Positions 11,757 to 27,232 are shown, counted from the first letter of the stretch. The stretch is DNA of 64,000 nucleotides from Enchytraeus crypticus (GCA_905160935.1 CAJHZI010000431.1:2070001-2134000), one strand, 5' to 3'. Notes: generated by a model not told the origin, from the letters alone. Numbers and translations: made by a program.

Positions 11757-14700
11757 GTATGTAATTAAAATTTCTTAATATTGATCATAAACGTAAGTAA
11801 TGTATTATTTATATTTTTTTGAATGTTTGATTTAAATATTTTGCCTCTTAGCAAGAGGAATGTTTCTTGATAAATGAATATAATCTTGTCCCATGCTGTT
11901 TTTACAATAAAGTCGGAACGAGCTTGCCGAACCAGCTGCCAATTCTGCCAAATATAGAGAAATTTAGTTTGAATAGTCTTAATTAAAAATGTTAGGATGA
12001 TTTTGCGAATGTTAGTGGGTCAAATAAAAATTTCCTGTATATGAGTAGAGACATGTTACAATCTGTGTCCATGTGGCAACTGTACTATGCATTAAAAGTT
12101 CAATAAATTTGTCAATTAAATCAGCACATATTTTTCCTCATTTTGAAAAGAATTGACTGCACTTCAAGATAGCTCTAGCAGAAATTATATGTGAAGTGTT
12201 CTTTATTATTTTAATAGAAACATTTGTGCTATATATAACATGCCTGTATTCCTATATTGGAAATTTTTGACCCACTCCTTTTCACAAATCTATAACTTTC
12301 CCATTATTATAGATATTCAAAGGAAATTATCTGTGTTTGGATGAATTAGCTGCTGATCAAGTCCTGTTAATTTCAAGAACATCCATCTGCTCGTTACGAC
12401 TTTATTGTAAAAACAATTTGGTCTATCAGTTATAAAACACACAGTTTACTTTCAATGCTAAATATTTGGCTGAATTATAAAAAGATTAATTTGACTTTGA
12501 ATTTTACATGACATCCTCGATCACTTAAATTGTCCAAGTGTCACAGTTTCAGTGTCACAGTTTCAGTAATCAACTTTCTTGATCAAAGTTTTTATTGGGC
12601 TGCTTTTAGATTCATTGATTGGAAGAATTAAAAAAATGACTGATTAATTGATTGCTTAAATGATTAAAATTCGTTACTTTTAGCCTATTTATTTTTTGTA
12701 ACTGCTAATGAAAGTTCCTCTGAAGAAATGTGATTGTTACATTGATTAATTGGCTGTTAAGAATTGATCTTTATGCAAATGAAGAACTGTTCTTTAATTC
12801 TATCAGTTGATCGTCTAATGTATTGACTTACGGATCTGAATCTATTTTAATTTGATTGACTGATTAGGCATCGCGATATTACACATCTAACCCCAACGAG
12901 GCTTGCCTTTTTGTCCTATCCCTCGACACGTTGGACAGAGACCGACTGAGCACAGACTATGTTCCTGATATTCAGCAGCGACTTGATAGACTCCCGTGGT
13001 GGAGGAACGGCTCAAATCACATCATATTTAATCTTTACTCCGGCACCTGGCCGGACTACGACGAGAACGGACTGGCTTTTGATGTTGGTAAGTAAAAATC
13101 GATCTATTACTTCATCGTGGTAAACTGAAAATACTTGCTTTAAAACTGCTTTGAAGTAACTGAAAAAGATTTGATCCATTTCATTCATTGATTCCTAACT
13201 CTAATTTTTTTATTTACTTAAGAAAATATTGTTGTTCTGTTGTTCTTTATTGTTGTTCTGTTATTCTTTTGTTCTTTATTGTTGTTCTGTTGTTCTTTAT
13301 TGTTGTTCTGTTGTTCTTTATTGTTGTTATTGTTGTTCTTTATCGAATCCTGCTGCTTGTAGTGGATTTTAAATTTTTGGTTGAACAGTTCAATGTAGCT
13401 TGGTACTGACATATTTGGTTGAAGGCAGGTTACTGGTGTCAATTAATTAATTGTGACCATGTCATTCATATATACATGTATGTAAAATTTAAGTTTTTAA
13501 GTAAATATGGAGTATAATATTATATATTTATGAAAAATTGAACTGTTATTTCTTGCGTTAGCTTTCTGAAGTACCGATATATAGATTAGACAGTCAAATA
13601 ATGGATTTATTTCAGGTGCTGCAATGTTGGCTAAGGCCAGTATCTCCACTGTTAATTACCGCCCAGGTTTTGACGTCTCTCTACCACTCTTTCATCGTGA
13701 ACACCCATTTAGGGGGTCCCCGGGTAGCGAACCCCCCTACCAAGCTTCAAATACCGTTCCTCCGCTTCGCCGATACATTCTTTCGTTCAAGGGAAAGCGA
13801 TATCTGACTGGTATCGGGTCGGAGGTGAGGAATTCTCTGTATCATCTACACAACGGGGTGGATGTGGTGTTGCTCACTACATGCAAGCATGGCAAGGGCT
13901 GGAAGAGTATGGAGGATGAGAGGTGCGAGAGAGACAATGCTGAGTATGAGAGGTTTGTAGTGTTGTCCTGATCTTCGCTCATGTTCTACTACGTCCACTT
14001 TCCGTTGTAGGTTGAAAACACATCTCTTCCCACCATAGATTTTTTCATCTTGTCTGACTGTTTTTTTGATCGCCGGACCGGCACTGTTTAGGATCTTTTT
14101 ATTTCTCTTCAGCACGTGTTTTTTTTTCAGATCGTTTGGGGTGAATCGATTTGTAGTGACATGTGATGGGGACGTCCCTGACATCATCCTTGTATGAGGA
14201 AACAGATGTTAAACCTTTACTATTATTATTATAATTGTCATTTCTTTGTACCAGGTCTAGAACGCAATCAGAACAGGTGTCAATTGATAGGTTCTCTGGC
14301 TTATGGTGCCTCCATTTGTTTCTGCACCTTACTTTTTTCTCTACATTTCTAGATTTAAATTTGTGCTTTATGAAATGGTATTTCATACCTAGCCTGGGAT
14401 CTTCTTTTCTGTTTTGATCTATTTGAGATGTATACAATCAGAAGTACATGTATAATGTATATAGTTTGATTTTATGTTATCCCTGCTGCCAACAATAATT
14501 AACCTTCGTTTGATTTAATTATATTATTTTAAATTATTGTAATTTGTTAGCAATTCTTGTACAAGGTGCTCTAGCGAGATCATGTAGGATATTAGTCCAT
14601 ATCACACTTATAAATAGCTGGTAAGCATGCTATCTATCTATATGGCCATCCAGCTGGTACAAATGAATTTTAAAAAATTAAATTGGAATGTGAAAACCTG

Positions 14701-16877
14701 ATCACGTTGCTAGGCCTTCCTGTAGCTGCAGCTGTAGGCTTTCACAGCTCCAATGATCTTCACTTACTCTATCCCATCAGCTTGCATTCTATCATTCATT
14801 CATCATCAGTCGGCCGCCGCCATAATGCTGATAATACTTGCTATTTTTAACTCTTTGAAGACTGTTACACTACTGTGGTCTTCTTATATTTAAAAATTTT
14901 TAGTTCATAGTACTTTTGCGTTGTAAAATGTGCTTGTTGGAATGTTTGTTTCAATGTGTTGTTAAGGCAGCCCACTGTTTAAAATCTCCGGTAACCATGT
15001 AATCAGGGGTTAGAGTGTGACGTGTGAATTGAGCGATTGTGGAACTGTCTCAACTTTTGGTCCCTCTACCATTGTACAGGGCCCCTTGTATATCAAATAT
15101 GTACCCCTAATGGGGGAACAAACTTTAGACAAAATGAGACTAGTGGAACTGAGTTCCCCTGCGTTCCACCTACTTTAACCACTGCTGATAACTTCTTCTT
15201 TTTCTTCTTCTTCCCTTTAATTCCAGTTGAACTATGGTCGGGATACGAATGTACCTTCTCCACTCCTCTTTATCCCATACCAAATCAAAGTATCTTCCAT
15301 TCGTTATAGAAAATTTTATAGCAATTTCTGAAGCCTAGGCGCTCACCAACGGAATGCCTTTTCTGACATTGGTTTGGATCTTAGTGCTTTAGTCGCCTTC
15401 TATGACACGTGCAGTCATCGGTTGGTCTATTTTTTAAACAACCACGACACAACACGGGGAACCCCTGCAGCTAACCTTATTAAATTTTAAATGACTGTTC
15501 CTTAGAACGTGGGATCAATCTTTAGTGAAAATTTAGAAAACACAATCTCAGACATTCGCAAGCCTGATAACATTGACTTTAAACTGCCTATAGAAGTGTA
15601 AACAAGTGACATTAGAAGTGTTAGACATTTGCCTTCTAGTCTTCGCTCATGCTCTTCTGTTTCAATTCTCTTTGATAGGCTTTAGACACTTCTCTTAGAT
15701 ATAAAGCTGGTAAAAGCTAAGGTTAACGTCAGTTTCCTCACTCGAAAGCGATGTCAGTGACGGGCGAGCACAGGATTTGAACCCCGCACCATCTGATCTG
15801 CGATCGAGTATCTTACCGACTTCGCCACTGGCTCCAGTGGCGGATACACTATATATACTACAATCGGATATACTATATAGTTATAGCATATTTTATATCG
15901 ATACAGTATCAACCCTGATCATATTTTGATGACCGGACTGGCGTCTTTAACGGCCTTACTTCTCTTCAGCATACATATGTCTTTTCAGATTAAAATGAAT
16001 TTGACCGTAGTGATGTGTTTTGTGGGGACGTCCTGATATTGTCCTGGGATGAGAAAACAGGCGTTAAACCTTTATTACTATTATTAATATGTATGTGTGG
16101 ATGTGTTAAGAAGGCCACAAAGCACTAAGATCATAACCAAAGTAAAAAACGACATTTTGTTGGTAAGCGCCGAGGCTCCAGAAATTGCTACAAAATATTC
16201 CTAAATGCCTAAATATGCCTAATATGTCTAATATGCCTGAATATATCGTAGTTAAATTGAGATTCAAGAGAAGATGATGATGATGATGTATTGATGAAAT
16301 AGAACTCCCAATCCACTGCTATCTGTTGTTCAGGTTTGGCTGATGTTTTAGTGGTTGCCTCTATTGACACAATTGCTGCTGGCTCTTCTCTTTGATGTAG
16401 ATTATAATCTAGACTCTTGTTGCAGCTTCACTCTAATAACATTGAGATAAAACTTGTCAACTCTGGTATCAACAGTCGGCCATCTTTGAAGCATATTTGT
16501 GCCCTATGCAGTGTGCCTAATTAGGACTAGGGTCTCATGTCACCGTATTTCTTGTGAGATTGGTTAAAAGGGACTGGTACGTTGGGTTGATAGAAGTGGT
16601 TAAACTGAGATATTGTCAGTCTTTGGAAGCGAACAATGCGTGCCATTTGCTCCTGGTTGAGAAAGCTTTAGAATGAACTACTGTTGTTGCTGATGTTGCT
16701 GTAATGGTGAGAGTTATTCCTCCAGTGCTTTTCATATCCATGCTATGTGGAAAGTGAGCAGCAGTAAACTATCCATTAATCGTAACACTGCCTGGTTCTC
16801 TGAGAGTCTCTTTAACGTCCTTCTTTCTGTCTGTCTATATGTCTATCTCCTTGTCTCTCTTTCTATCCCTTTTCTCT

Positions 16878-16931
<54 letters not shown>

Positions 16932-19345
16932 AATAAAATATGATTTTTAATTTATCTGAATTTGAATGTAACGAATGCTTGGAACGCCCTTGGAACTCCT
17001 TGGCACAGTGGTAAAGAGCTCGTCTCTTGAATGAGAGGTCGCGAGTTCGAGACTGCGCAGCGACGTGGGGCTTTCTCTTCTGATAAGCGAATAAAACCTA
17101 TCGTGTTCACTTGCTGATGTCACGAAAAAGGATAGCCGACCTTGGAGTTCCATTTCTCCTATCCAGTCCCCCCGTGTCGATCCCATAAAATTGATATACT
17201 GCACGTTAAAAAGAATTTTTTTTAATGTAACGGATGTTTATTTAGAGTTTTGACGCAAATATTTCACTGCGTCATACTTGTACAGCGTACAGACCGAGTT
17301 GTACGAGGTTTGTAACGACGCTTTGGTGTAATGGAAAACGGTAATGATAAATCTGCTTCTCAGTATTTCCCAGGCAATTGAACAGTAGCAGTTAGACAAG
17401 CCAATTATCTCTTGTCTAATTAAATCTATTCCATCACCAACTTTTTCCATCTCCCCTCTCCCACTCAATCGATCTCCTGAAAGTGCTCTGTCTACAATCA
17501 ACCATGGCTTTAAATAAACTCTCATCCAGGAATGTTTCCAGGAAAATTTGCTGCTACTATTTATAATTATAGAATTCATTTGTGGTTAACATTTAAACAA
17601 CAATTACTATTTGCACCATTTGCAGAACCGTGGTTGCTATTTGCTTAATTGATCTTGCTCGCTTATATCTGTTATTATTGTCAATTATTATTGTTGTCAA
17701 TTATTCGATCAGAAGTTTTATCTTAAGTAGTTTATTAGTTTATTAGTTTTAGTATCTTTCTATGAGTTTATAACTAGTACGATACTTTGTGACGGTACTG
17801 AGAGCTATAGCTAATTATGTTTATACTACATTATTTGTATTTGCGCTACTATGCTATTATTTTCACTTATGTATTCTAATTATGTTAGTTTGTTTCATTT
17901 TGTATCTTGGTATGTTTTCTATCTGTGGTTGACAGATTGTGTTGAAATAAAAATAAAATCTTTGTAGGAGTTATTCGCAGTGCCTCACGAGCCTCTGAGC
18001 AAGAGCCACTGATCACGAGCCTCTGATCACGAGCCACTGATCACGAGCCTCAGATCACGAGCCTCTGATCACGAGCCTCTGATCACGAGCCTCTGATCAC
18101 GAGCCACTAATCACGAGCCACTGATCACGAGCCTCTGATCACGAGCCTCTGAGCACGAGCCTCTGATCACTAGCCTCTGATAACGAGCCACTGATCACGA
18201 GCCACTGATCACGAGCCTGTGATCGCGAGCCTTTATTTCTCTAATTCTGTCTCTTGGGGTTTGTACATGTGAGCAGTGTGTTCTAGATTCTGAACTGTGC
18301 CTGACCTGCCGGGGTTGATTTAAGAGGGTCTGAAATTAAGCGTCCTGTGTTTGTAGGCTTCATTGGACTCCACTATCCTCTGTGCTTACCTAAACATGAG
18401 TCCTTAACACGAGTATTCAAGTGCTTACTTCTAACTGTTACATCGGTATTCACGTACTGCTATCGGTGTTCATGTTGTTACGTTAGCTTATGATAAAATC
18501 ACCAGCGTTTAATCAAACAATTTGTTTATTTTTATTGAAAGGAAACCATTTCTAATATGGTTTATATTGTTTTTACTTAAAAGTCATCGAGTTTTGTCGA
18601 ATTTTTCGTATATCTGCTGATTATCGTCTAGCTGTCTTTGTTAATGTTTCCAAGGACTGGAAAGTGATTTTAACGCTGGGAGGCGCTGTGGACCAGTGAT
18701 AGAGTGATGTGGACAAATGGTAGAGTGCTCGGCTGCTCGCCTCATGAATGGGTACGACAGTTGTTCGACATTGGTTTTTCACATGAAAGGAGCGTGGAAA
18801 AAGTTAAAATCCAGTTGGGCGCACTTGTAGTTTGTCAGGCCAAAGCATAGCCCATCTTTGGATCTATTTTCTGTCTAGGTCGAATTAGACAAAAATGAAC
18901 GTTAAAAATAATTACATGGTTTTCAACGGAGTATGCAATGATATTTCTTGAGAACACCACCGTTTAATTGTTTCTGAGTAAATTTAGATTCAGTGAGATT
19001 TAAGCGCCAATTTAAGAAGCGAATGTGTATAATTTAAATGCATTTATCGAATAAAACCAAAGGACTTGATAGTTGGTACCTTACGAATCCGCTAATCTGT
19101 AGCAATCGTAATTAAATTTAAGAATTACTGTACATGCAAAATCATTAGAAATCAATAAACCTATTTGTAGAAAACGATGAAGTTAAGTTATATACTGTGT
19201 TTTCTTAGAACCTTAATGACTATAATGAGAAAATATTTAGGCGTAAAGCATGATGCTTTAGGTTTACTGTAAGCCTTAATCTGTCTATATCTAGAACCAC
19301 TTGAAGTCTTGACGAGTCTTCTAGGGCATCTCTTGCACTTGTGTC

Positions 19346-19379
<34 letters not shown>

Positions 19380-22300
19380 CCCCTCTCCTCTCTCTCTCCC
19401 TCTCTCTCTCTCTCTGTCTCTCTCTGTCTCACTCCAAGATGTCTTGACAACTCTCTGTCTCTTTTTCTTCTTTTGGAATCCTATCTCTCATTTACAACCT
19501 ATGACATTTCGTCTTTTCAGATTAAATGCATTCTTACTGCACTATATCGTGTTGAACATTTTCTAGAAGAGTGAGAGGGAGAGAGATGGACGGAGAGAGA
19601 GGGAGAGAGATGGACGGAAAGAGAGAGAGAGAGAGATTTCGTTATTCTGCACTCTCCTCGAAAAACTTTATACCCGAGATCCTTGTTAATAAGTAATTTA
19701 GTAAGATTATACAGGTCAAATTAGATAATTATAATGATTCTCTATTTTAATAATAATAATAATAATAAGCGAGAGACCTCATTTCTTTGGCAAAGGCTTT
19801 CCATGACTTTGTAAAGATTTAATGCAGTCTGCTTCAATAATTCTTTTAAGCCTATTGATGACCTCGAGTAGCCGGGCGGCGATTCAGCACGTATTGCTTG
19901 AATCGTTTTTATCAAACCCCAGGTTCTTTACACCGGGGTAAAATAATAATAATAATAATATAATAAGCTAATAATAATAATTGAGATACGGCTGAGCCCA
20001 AATGCTCAACTGAACTGCTATCTATTTTGAAAGAATCTAAAAGTAAACACGCATTAGAGTGAAATGATCCACTCTGCTGATATCTATCACTTTTAATACT
20101 ACATTTTTAAAACCGTTAGACCATTTTCCGTGTAGCCAGGCCAGTGAATGTCCGAGATTTTACTCTCAGATCAGCACGGCAGGGATTCGAACCCACTAGG
20201 TTCAATTCGCCTCTGGATCTGTCATTTAAAACTTCATGACGATACCCCTACGCTACTAAGATATTATAATAATAAGTGACTACAAATAATAACTAATAAT
20301 AATAAGTGAGATGCTAATATGATAATAATACTGACTCTTTATAATAATAATATAATTAACTAATAATACTAATAAATGAGATGCTGCAGAGCGCTTATAC
20401 TCAACTGAACTGCTAATTCTTGTGAAACTAATTATAATTAATGTGTGAAATCCTGATAACACGGTCCATAGGCCGAGCTGTACAACGCTTCCTGCTTGCT
20501 TGCTAATATGATACTGCTAGCAATTTGTACAAGTAGTAGAATATTTTGGCTACACCCCTTCTGTGTTCGTATTACTGAAAAATAGTCCAATCATGGACTG
20601 CAAGTGTCGTAAAAGCCGACGAAGCACTAAGATCCAAACCAACTTCAGAGGGCATTCGGTTGGTGAACGAGCGCTAGACTCCATAAATTACTTTAACATT
20701 TTCTAAAACGAATGGACTATTCGTATCCCGACCATAGTTTAACTGGGATTCAAGGGAAGAGGATGAAGATGATGATGATTATGGCTTTAGCAATGCCGAA
20801 TTGAGTCTGGAGGTAATCTTGTATTGAGAAGATAATCTAATTATCATTGCTCATGGTTCACTTGCTGCTTCAGTGGCTTTAGCGAGGCAGCTGTGTTGAT
20901 AGTAGCCGTTGTTGAAATCTTCAGATTTCTCGTATTTTATGCGTTCCTAAAATATATTTACAGACACAAGTCCGCAGATTGATATTAAAAGCTAAGGTTA
21001 TCGTCAGTTTCCTCACTCGAAAGCGATGTCAGTGACGGGCGAGCCCAGGATATGAACCCCGCACATACTGATCCGCGGTCGAGTCTCTTACCGACTTCGC
21101 CACTGACTCCAACACATATTGCTACTCTATGACCAGCAAGTTGTAAAGTTTAAATTTAACAGATTCAATAATTTTTGACCTTAGCAATAGTGCTAAGCTT
21201 CTCTCGCACTAAGTACAACTAATCACCTCTAGCACTAATCAGTACTAGAGTCCTGCACTAGCCCTAATATTAGTGCCAATAGTGCTTAGTGCATGAGTTG
21301 TAACACTAAACACTACTTCTAGCACTAATTAATGCCAGTGGTATTTAGTGCATAAGTTCTAACACTAATTAGTGCTAGAGGTGTTTAGTGTAGAAATCAT
21401 ATAGGCGTGTGTATGTGCGGCCTGCTGATCCAAGAGCATCCTAAATTAGCTTGTAAACGAAGTGCACTTTCTGAGTGTGTATTAGAGAAAAGTTGAAGAG
21501 CTTATAACGTATTTCATTGCCGAAGAAATGCGTAAGCGTATTTCAGTCGGTTTTTAACTATACTAGGTTTTGCCTGACGTGTTATATTTTACAGACTGTT
21601 GATCAGTGTTTCACTGTGTGCATAGTGGATCAGTGATCTGTGTTGCACACTCCTTTGTTTACTATCTGTGTAAGACTGCGTCACTGTCTTTGTTGGACCA
21701 CCCGTAATGTCAGAGATTAGATGGAACCTGTAGTTAATGGACTGAGTTTAGTGGCACCACTCATTGGTGGTCAGGTACTTCTGCACTACGCCATGTAAAA
21801 AGCTAATGTTAACGTCAGTTTACTCACTCGAAAGTGATGTCAGTGACGGGCGAGCCCAGGATTTGAACCCTGCACATACTGATCCGCGGTCGAATATCTT
21901 ACCGTCATCGCCACTGGCTCCAGTCAGTGGCGATGTCGATGTACAAGAAATACATCATAGGACTAAGCAGCACACTGATCAGCACACTGTGCTACACTTC
22001 GCGTTTATACTTAAATTACAGTTAGGTATAATCTGCACAAGTCAAATTTGCCTTTTTGTTTGTTTCTATGTGATGTTTTATTTAAAATATAGCGCACTGT
22101 TACAGGTACTCGTGACAAAAATCTGCTTGGAAATATTACATTTTTGGAAAACGGGGCTCAGTTGGGATAGTACATTTAACTCAAGATGGATTTACTAAGG
22201 ATGACTGACTGACACTGGCAGTGACTGATTGACACTGACAGTGACTGACACTGACAGTGACTGATTGATACTGACAGTGATTGATTGATACTGACAGTGA

Positions 22301-24637
22301 CTGACTGACACTGACAGTGACTGATTGACCCTGACAGTGACTGATTGACACTGATAGGGACTGATTGACACTGACAGTGACTGATTGATACTGACAGTGA
22401 CTGATTGACCCTGACAGTGACTGATTGATACTGACAGTGACTGATTGATACTGGCAGTGACTGATTGACACAGACAGTGACTAATTGACACTGACAGTGA
22501 CTGATTGACACTGACAGTGACTGATTGATACTGACAGTGACTGATTGACACTGACAGTGACTGATTGACACTGACAGTGACTGATTGACACTGACAGTGA
22601 CTGATTGACACTGACAATGACTGTTTGACACTGGTAATGACTGACACTGATATTGACTGATTTTACTATCTATTTCTGCTTGTGGTAGATGATCGAGAAG
22701 TCAATATGCTTCTCATCTCTCATTCAGCTAAGAAATGTACGGTAAATCTTTCTGTGCACTGTTAGAAATATACGTTAAATCTTTCTGTGCACTCTTGGTC
22801 GCAATAGGAATGTCGGAAAATCTTTTTCACGATCAAATATTTCTTTCATGTAATCTTCAGAGCTTTAGTTGGATTAGTCTCGATTGAAATGAACCGAAGG
22901 TTCGAGTTTCAAGATTCGATTTGTTCGGTTTCTGTCAGGAAGGACCTCGGGGATTCTCATGAATGTTGACGTTTGACCCATGTGTTATTATGTTTGTTCA
23001 GTGGACGTGTAAAGCGTCGTAGCCGGCTGCTTATCTCCAACACGTAGTGGATTTAAGGTGTTCTTCTGTTTCTCTGTGCTTGTGCGCATCTGTCTGCCAG
23101 TTGGTTTGGTTTCCTGATTACTAACCAAAGGTTGTCATGGACGACAATTGATAGCGATAGTGACTGCTGTAGTTGTTGCTAACAGCTGTAGTTGATACGA
23201 GCCTTGTGCTTGATGTGTTGATGGGTTTTTTTTCCATTAGCTATAAATTTATACTGAACTTGATGATCCCCTATAGAGAACTTGTGCTTCATATAGTAGG
23301 TACTTTCTGATAATTCTCATGCGTGTGGATAATGGAACTGCACTGTTTAGCTCTCGCATGATATATTACGTCTTATTATGGCGTGGTGTGTGCACGTGGT
23401 GTGTGCACGTGGTGTGTGCACGTGGGTACATACTGTTTACATAGCGCATTCAGTCGTACGTACATAAGATGTATTATACATGTATTGTCTGATATAGACG
23501 TGTTCGCGTACTGTAGCGCAGGAATAAGTAGGTACTGTGAATACATTGTACAATTTGCTTTAGGAGGTAGTTGTACTTGTTTCGATGTACTTGTGGAAGC
23601 ATGAATTATTTTATCTGACCGAGTAGCCTCACTACTATTTTTAAGTCGCTTCTAGTGTAGAGTAGCAGAGGCAGGGCTGCTAATAGAGCCCATCTCTGTA
23701 GCTACTTGAAGTGTAGAGTAGCAAAGGCAGGGCAGCTAATAGAGCCCATCTCTGTAGCTACTTGAAGTGTAGAGTAGCAGAGGCAGGGCTGCTAATAGAG
23801 CCCATCTCTGTAGCTACTTGAAGTGCAGAGTAGCAGAGGCAGGGCAACTAATAGAAGATACAAGTGCACGAAACATCTCTTTCGGCAATTGATCGAGTGC
23901 TAACATATTTTGCTGGTTACGGTAGAAGTCTGTTCAAATTTTTTTGTAGACTGACGTGCTAAATGCATTCGACTGAATGTTCTAAAATATTTGTAGCTTG
24001 TTCGTTTTGAGTAAAGATTACTGAAAAAAATTAAAAATTGTGCTATATTAAAATATTGTAATATTTTTGCAAATATTATATAGTAATATACTCCCCGTAT
24101 TTCGTCCGGGATATTTGAAGAATAGACCAACCGGTGACTGCACTTGTGGTAGAAGGCGACTAAAGCACTAAGATCAACCAACGTCAGAAAGGGCATTCGG
24201 TTGGTGAGCGCCTAGGCTCCGGAAATTGCTACAAAATTTTCAAAAATGAATGGAAGAGATTTTGATACGGTATGGGACAGAGAGGGATGGAGAAGATGCA
24301 TTCGTATCCCGACCCTAATTAAACTGGGATTAAAGTGAAGATGATGAATATGATGATTATTATATAGTAATATACTGAAATGTTTCTACGTATTCTTACT
24401 ATTTAGCCTGATAATAGATGGACGCTAAGATTGCTTGAAATAGTATCTAGAGGTATAGTATTTTGCAATAGGTGTGGAATTGATGACGGCAGTTAGAAGC
24501 TAACACAAGTGATGTGTAGTTGTTAGGAAGAGGTTCGTGTAATTTAACACTATCGCAGCCCTGGAGCTACTGATGGAAGTTTGTTTATAGAATAAAGACC
24601 AGACGAAGCGCTGGGAAGAGAGAAAGAAAGAAAAAAG

Positions 24638-24688
<51 letters not shown>

Positions 24689-27166
24689 AATTCTTGTCGA
24701 ACTAGGGGATATTGGTAGGGGGTGTTGCGTAACTGTTAGAATGTTCGCAAGTAGTTGGGTTCAAAACTCAGGCCTCTAGAAGGTTAACTGTGTATCGGCG
24801 CATGCTGCAAATTGGCGCTATCAGCAGCAAAGATACGATTAAGTATGGAAAGGAAGTAGTCTTGAAGACCGCTCACCGGTCATGTAATTGCTGCGACTTT
24901 TATCTAGACAAATGAGTATGGATATTGAAATTTTTCCTTTAATCTTGTATTAGCACGAGCAGAGCTCATTAACTGACTTGCGGGAATTATTCTAAACTGC
25001 AGTATTGATTGCGAATAATTTACTTCAAATTTAAAACGTATGTACATACTACAGAAATAAATTGTTGATTTAAATTAAAATTTAGAGTTAAATTCTAGCG
25101 ATAAAAATTATTTTAACAATTAATCGAAGATCGTGTTTTGCTTACTTGACATAACTGAAATTTTCTGGAGCTTAATGTAATCAACAATGACCGACAGTAA
25201 GTTACAATTTTTTACTGCGGAATTTAAATACAAGGCCTTTTCTGGTCGTATATGTGATTATTTTTTTAATTGTGTGATGGATATACCATACACGAGTACG
25301 GTATATTCATCTGAAAACTTTGTCGGTATAATTTGTCGCTAATCACTTTCTGATCATGGATGGATCACATTTGCGGAAAGGTTACTAAAATTAGCTATTA
25401 ATTTAATTTTTAATTTTCAGTTTTAGCTCCTAAAGAATTGCTATCTTACCAGTCCTAAACGCATTTTTATTATATTTGAATTTATTGAAAAGCATCCTTA
25501 CTGATGATTTTCTGAAGCATCAGTTTGCAATATCAGGAACGTCTTAAACAACGCAATCATTGCTATAGTTTATTGAACATTTACATTTAAGCCCAAAGAC
25601 TCTACAGTAACGTTCAACACAGTTTGATATCAAACAATAAGAATGCTTGAAGCTGCGTTCTTTACAATTTATTTCCTTTGTAATACTTAATGAAAACTAT
25701 TTGTTTCCCTTACTCCTCTTCAGAATTTTTCACACGTACTCTACCCGTGTCGTAAAGAGACTACTCAATTGAAACTGAGGAAGACCGTGGGAAACCATTC
25801 CATAAGCCGCATTTCTCCAAGCTCTAGGTTGCAACTAGGTTTTCTGAAGGACTAAAGGTATTAGACATGTGTGTGTGGGTGCGTGCTTGTATGTGGGTGC
25901 GTGAGTGTATGCCTGCGTGTGCGTGCATGAGCGTGTGCATGTGTGTATGAAAAATAGGAGAGAGGGAGAGAAAGAGAGAGTACAAGTGTGTGTCTCATTT
26001 TCGAAGACTGGCGACAGAAGGAAATTTGATTATAGTTATAATTTTTAAAAATTTTATTAAAGGATAAACTAAAATAACATGAAGTGATAATCCGTAATCC
26101 AGGGTTGTCGTAAGTGAGGCACGGTCAGGCTATTGTTGAACTAGTTTAGAGGAGCTAACAGATTAGATAAAAAGAGTTGAAAACTCGCGTGGTTGCGAAT
26201 AACCGGCTGCAGATGAGGGCTTAGCTTAATCCTACGTCGATTTATTTCTTGGTGTTCTTAACGGGATGCGCTCAGACACCGTGGTGATGAGTTACTGTAT
26301 TAACTCAGAGAAATTGTTATGACTTGTTGCCAGACGTGCAAACACTTTTATTTTGATTTTAAAAGTAAAACACGACCGAAGTAATTAACCCGTCCCCGCT
26401 TGTGAAGCATTCTTGATAGTTTTAGCAATTTTCTGAGTGCGGATTGTTATAAGAAAGAATTAAGCGTTCCGAAGTACGTATGTAATTGAAAAAGGTGAGT
26501 AAAGCGGGTACTGTTTCAGTAGAAGATTTTTGATGTGTTTCTGCAATATTATGTTTGTGCTTTAAGTATCTTTTACCCGATCATTCACGGCATTTGACTT
26601 TTTAAAAACTCCCTGAGGTTTACGATTAATCTACTGGAACCAGTTAAACATCTGCAGTGTTCTCTCCGTAGATTAATTTGGATTTGAATTTAGGACATTT
26701 TGAGTTAAATCCGCGACTGTTCAATGAGATGCACATGAGTTAACCGCTCCACCACTTTCAGTGAGTCTCGTGTAGTGGCATCTTTCTAGAAGGGTCTCTA
26801 AATCATTAGAACAATGAATAAGCTGCCTATATGTAATTTAGACTAAAAAGCTGCTAGCTGTAAAATTGATGTTAATTGTAATCGAATGAGACAGGCACTA
26901 GTAATTTGTATATTAAATATTGAGTGAAGGAACTACAGTAAAGACTATTGAGATATTAAGACATTGATACGTATGTTGAAAGATAATTATGAATGGTGCA
27001 CTTGAAAGATGGCGGAAGTGATGTGAAATGTTTATCTTGAACTATAAACGTTGCCAAGTGCTATCTCTCAACTCGTGACTAATTTCTGTCTCAGAGTTTC
27101 TAAAATCTTGAGATTGTATTACTTACAATCACTGTCAGTTCTTTTGCAGCCACAAAAATCTCATAT

Positions 27167-27232
<66 letters not shown>

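Noticed and set aside
22176..22647. Three overlapping minus-strand open frames of 96-151 codons (Ser/Val/Gln/Cys-rich)
   Set aside because: They are produced by a 20-bp minisatellite lacking stops in any of these frames; all frames give the same shuffled peptide.
23650..23866. CRISPR-like regular repeat (also 33-bp arrays at 38068 and 44917)
   Set aside because: Units are contiguous without unique spacers, and the genome is animal with introns.
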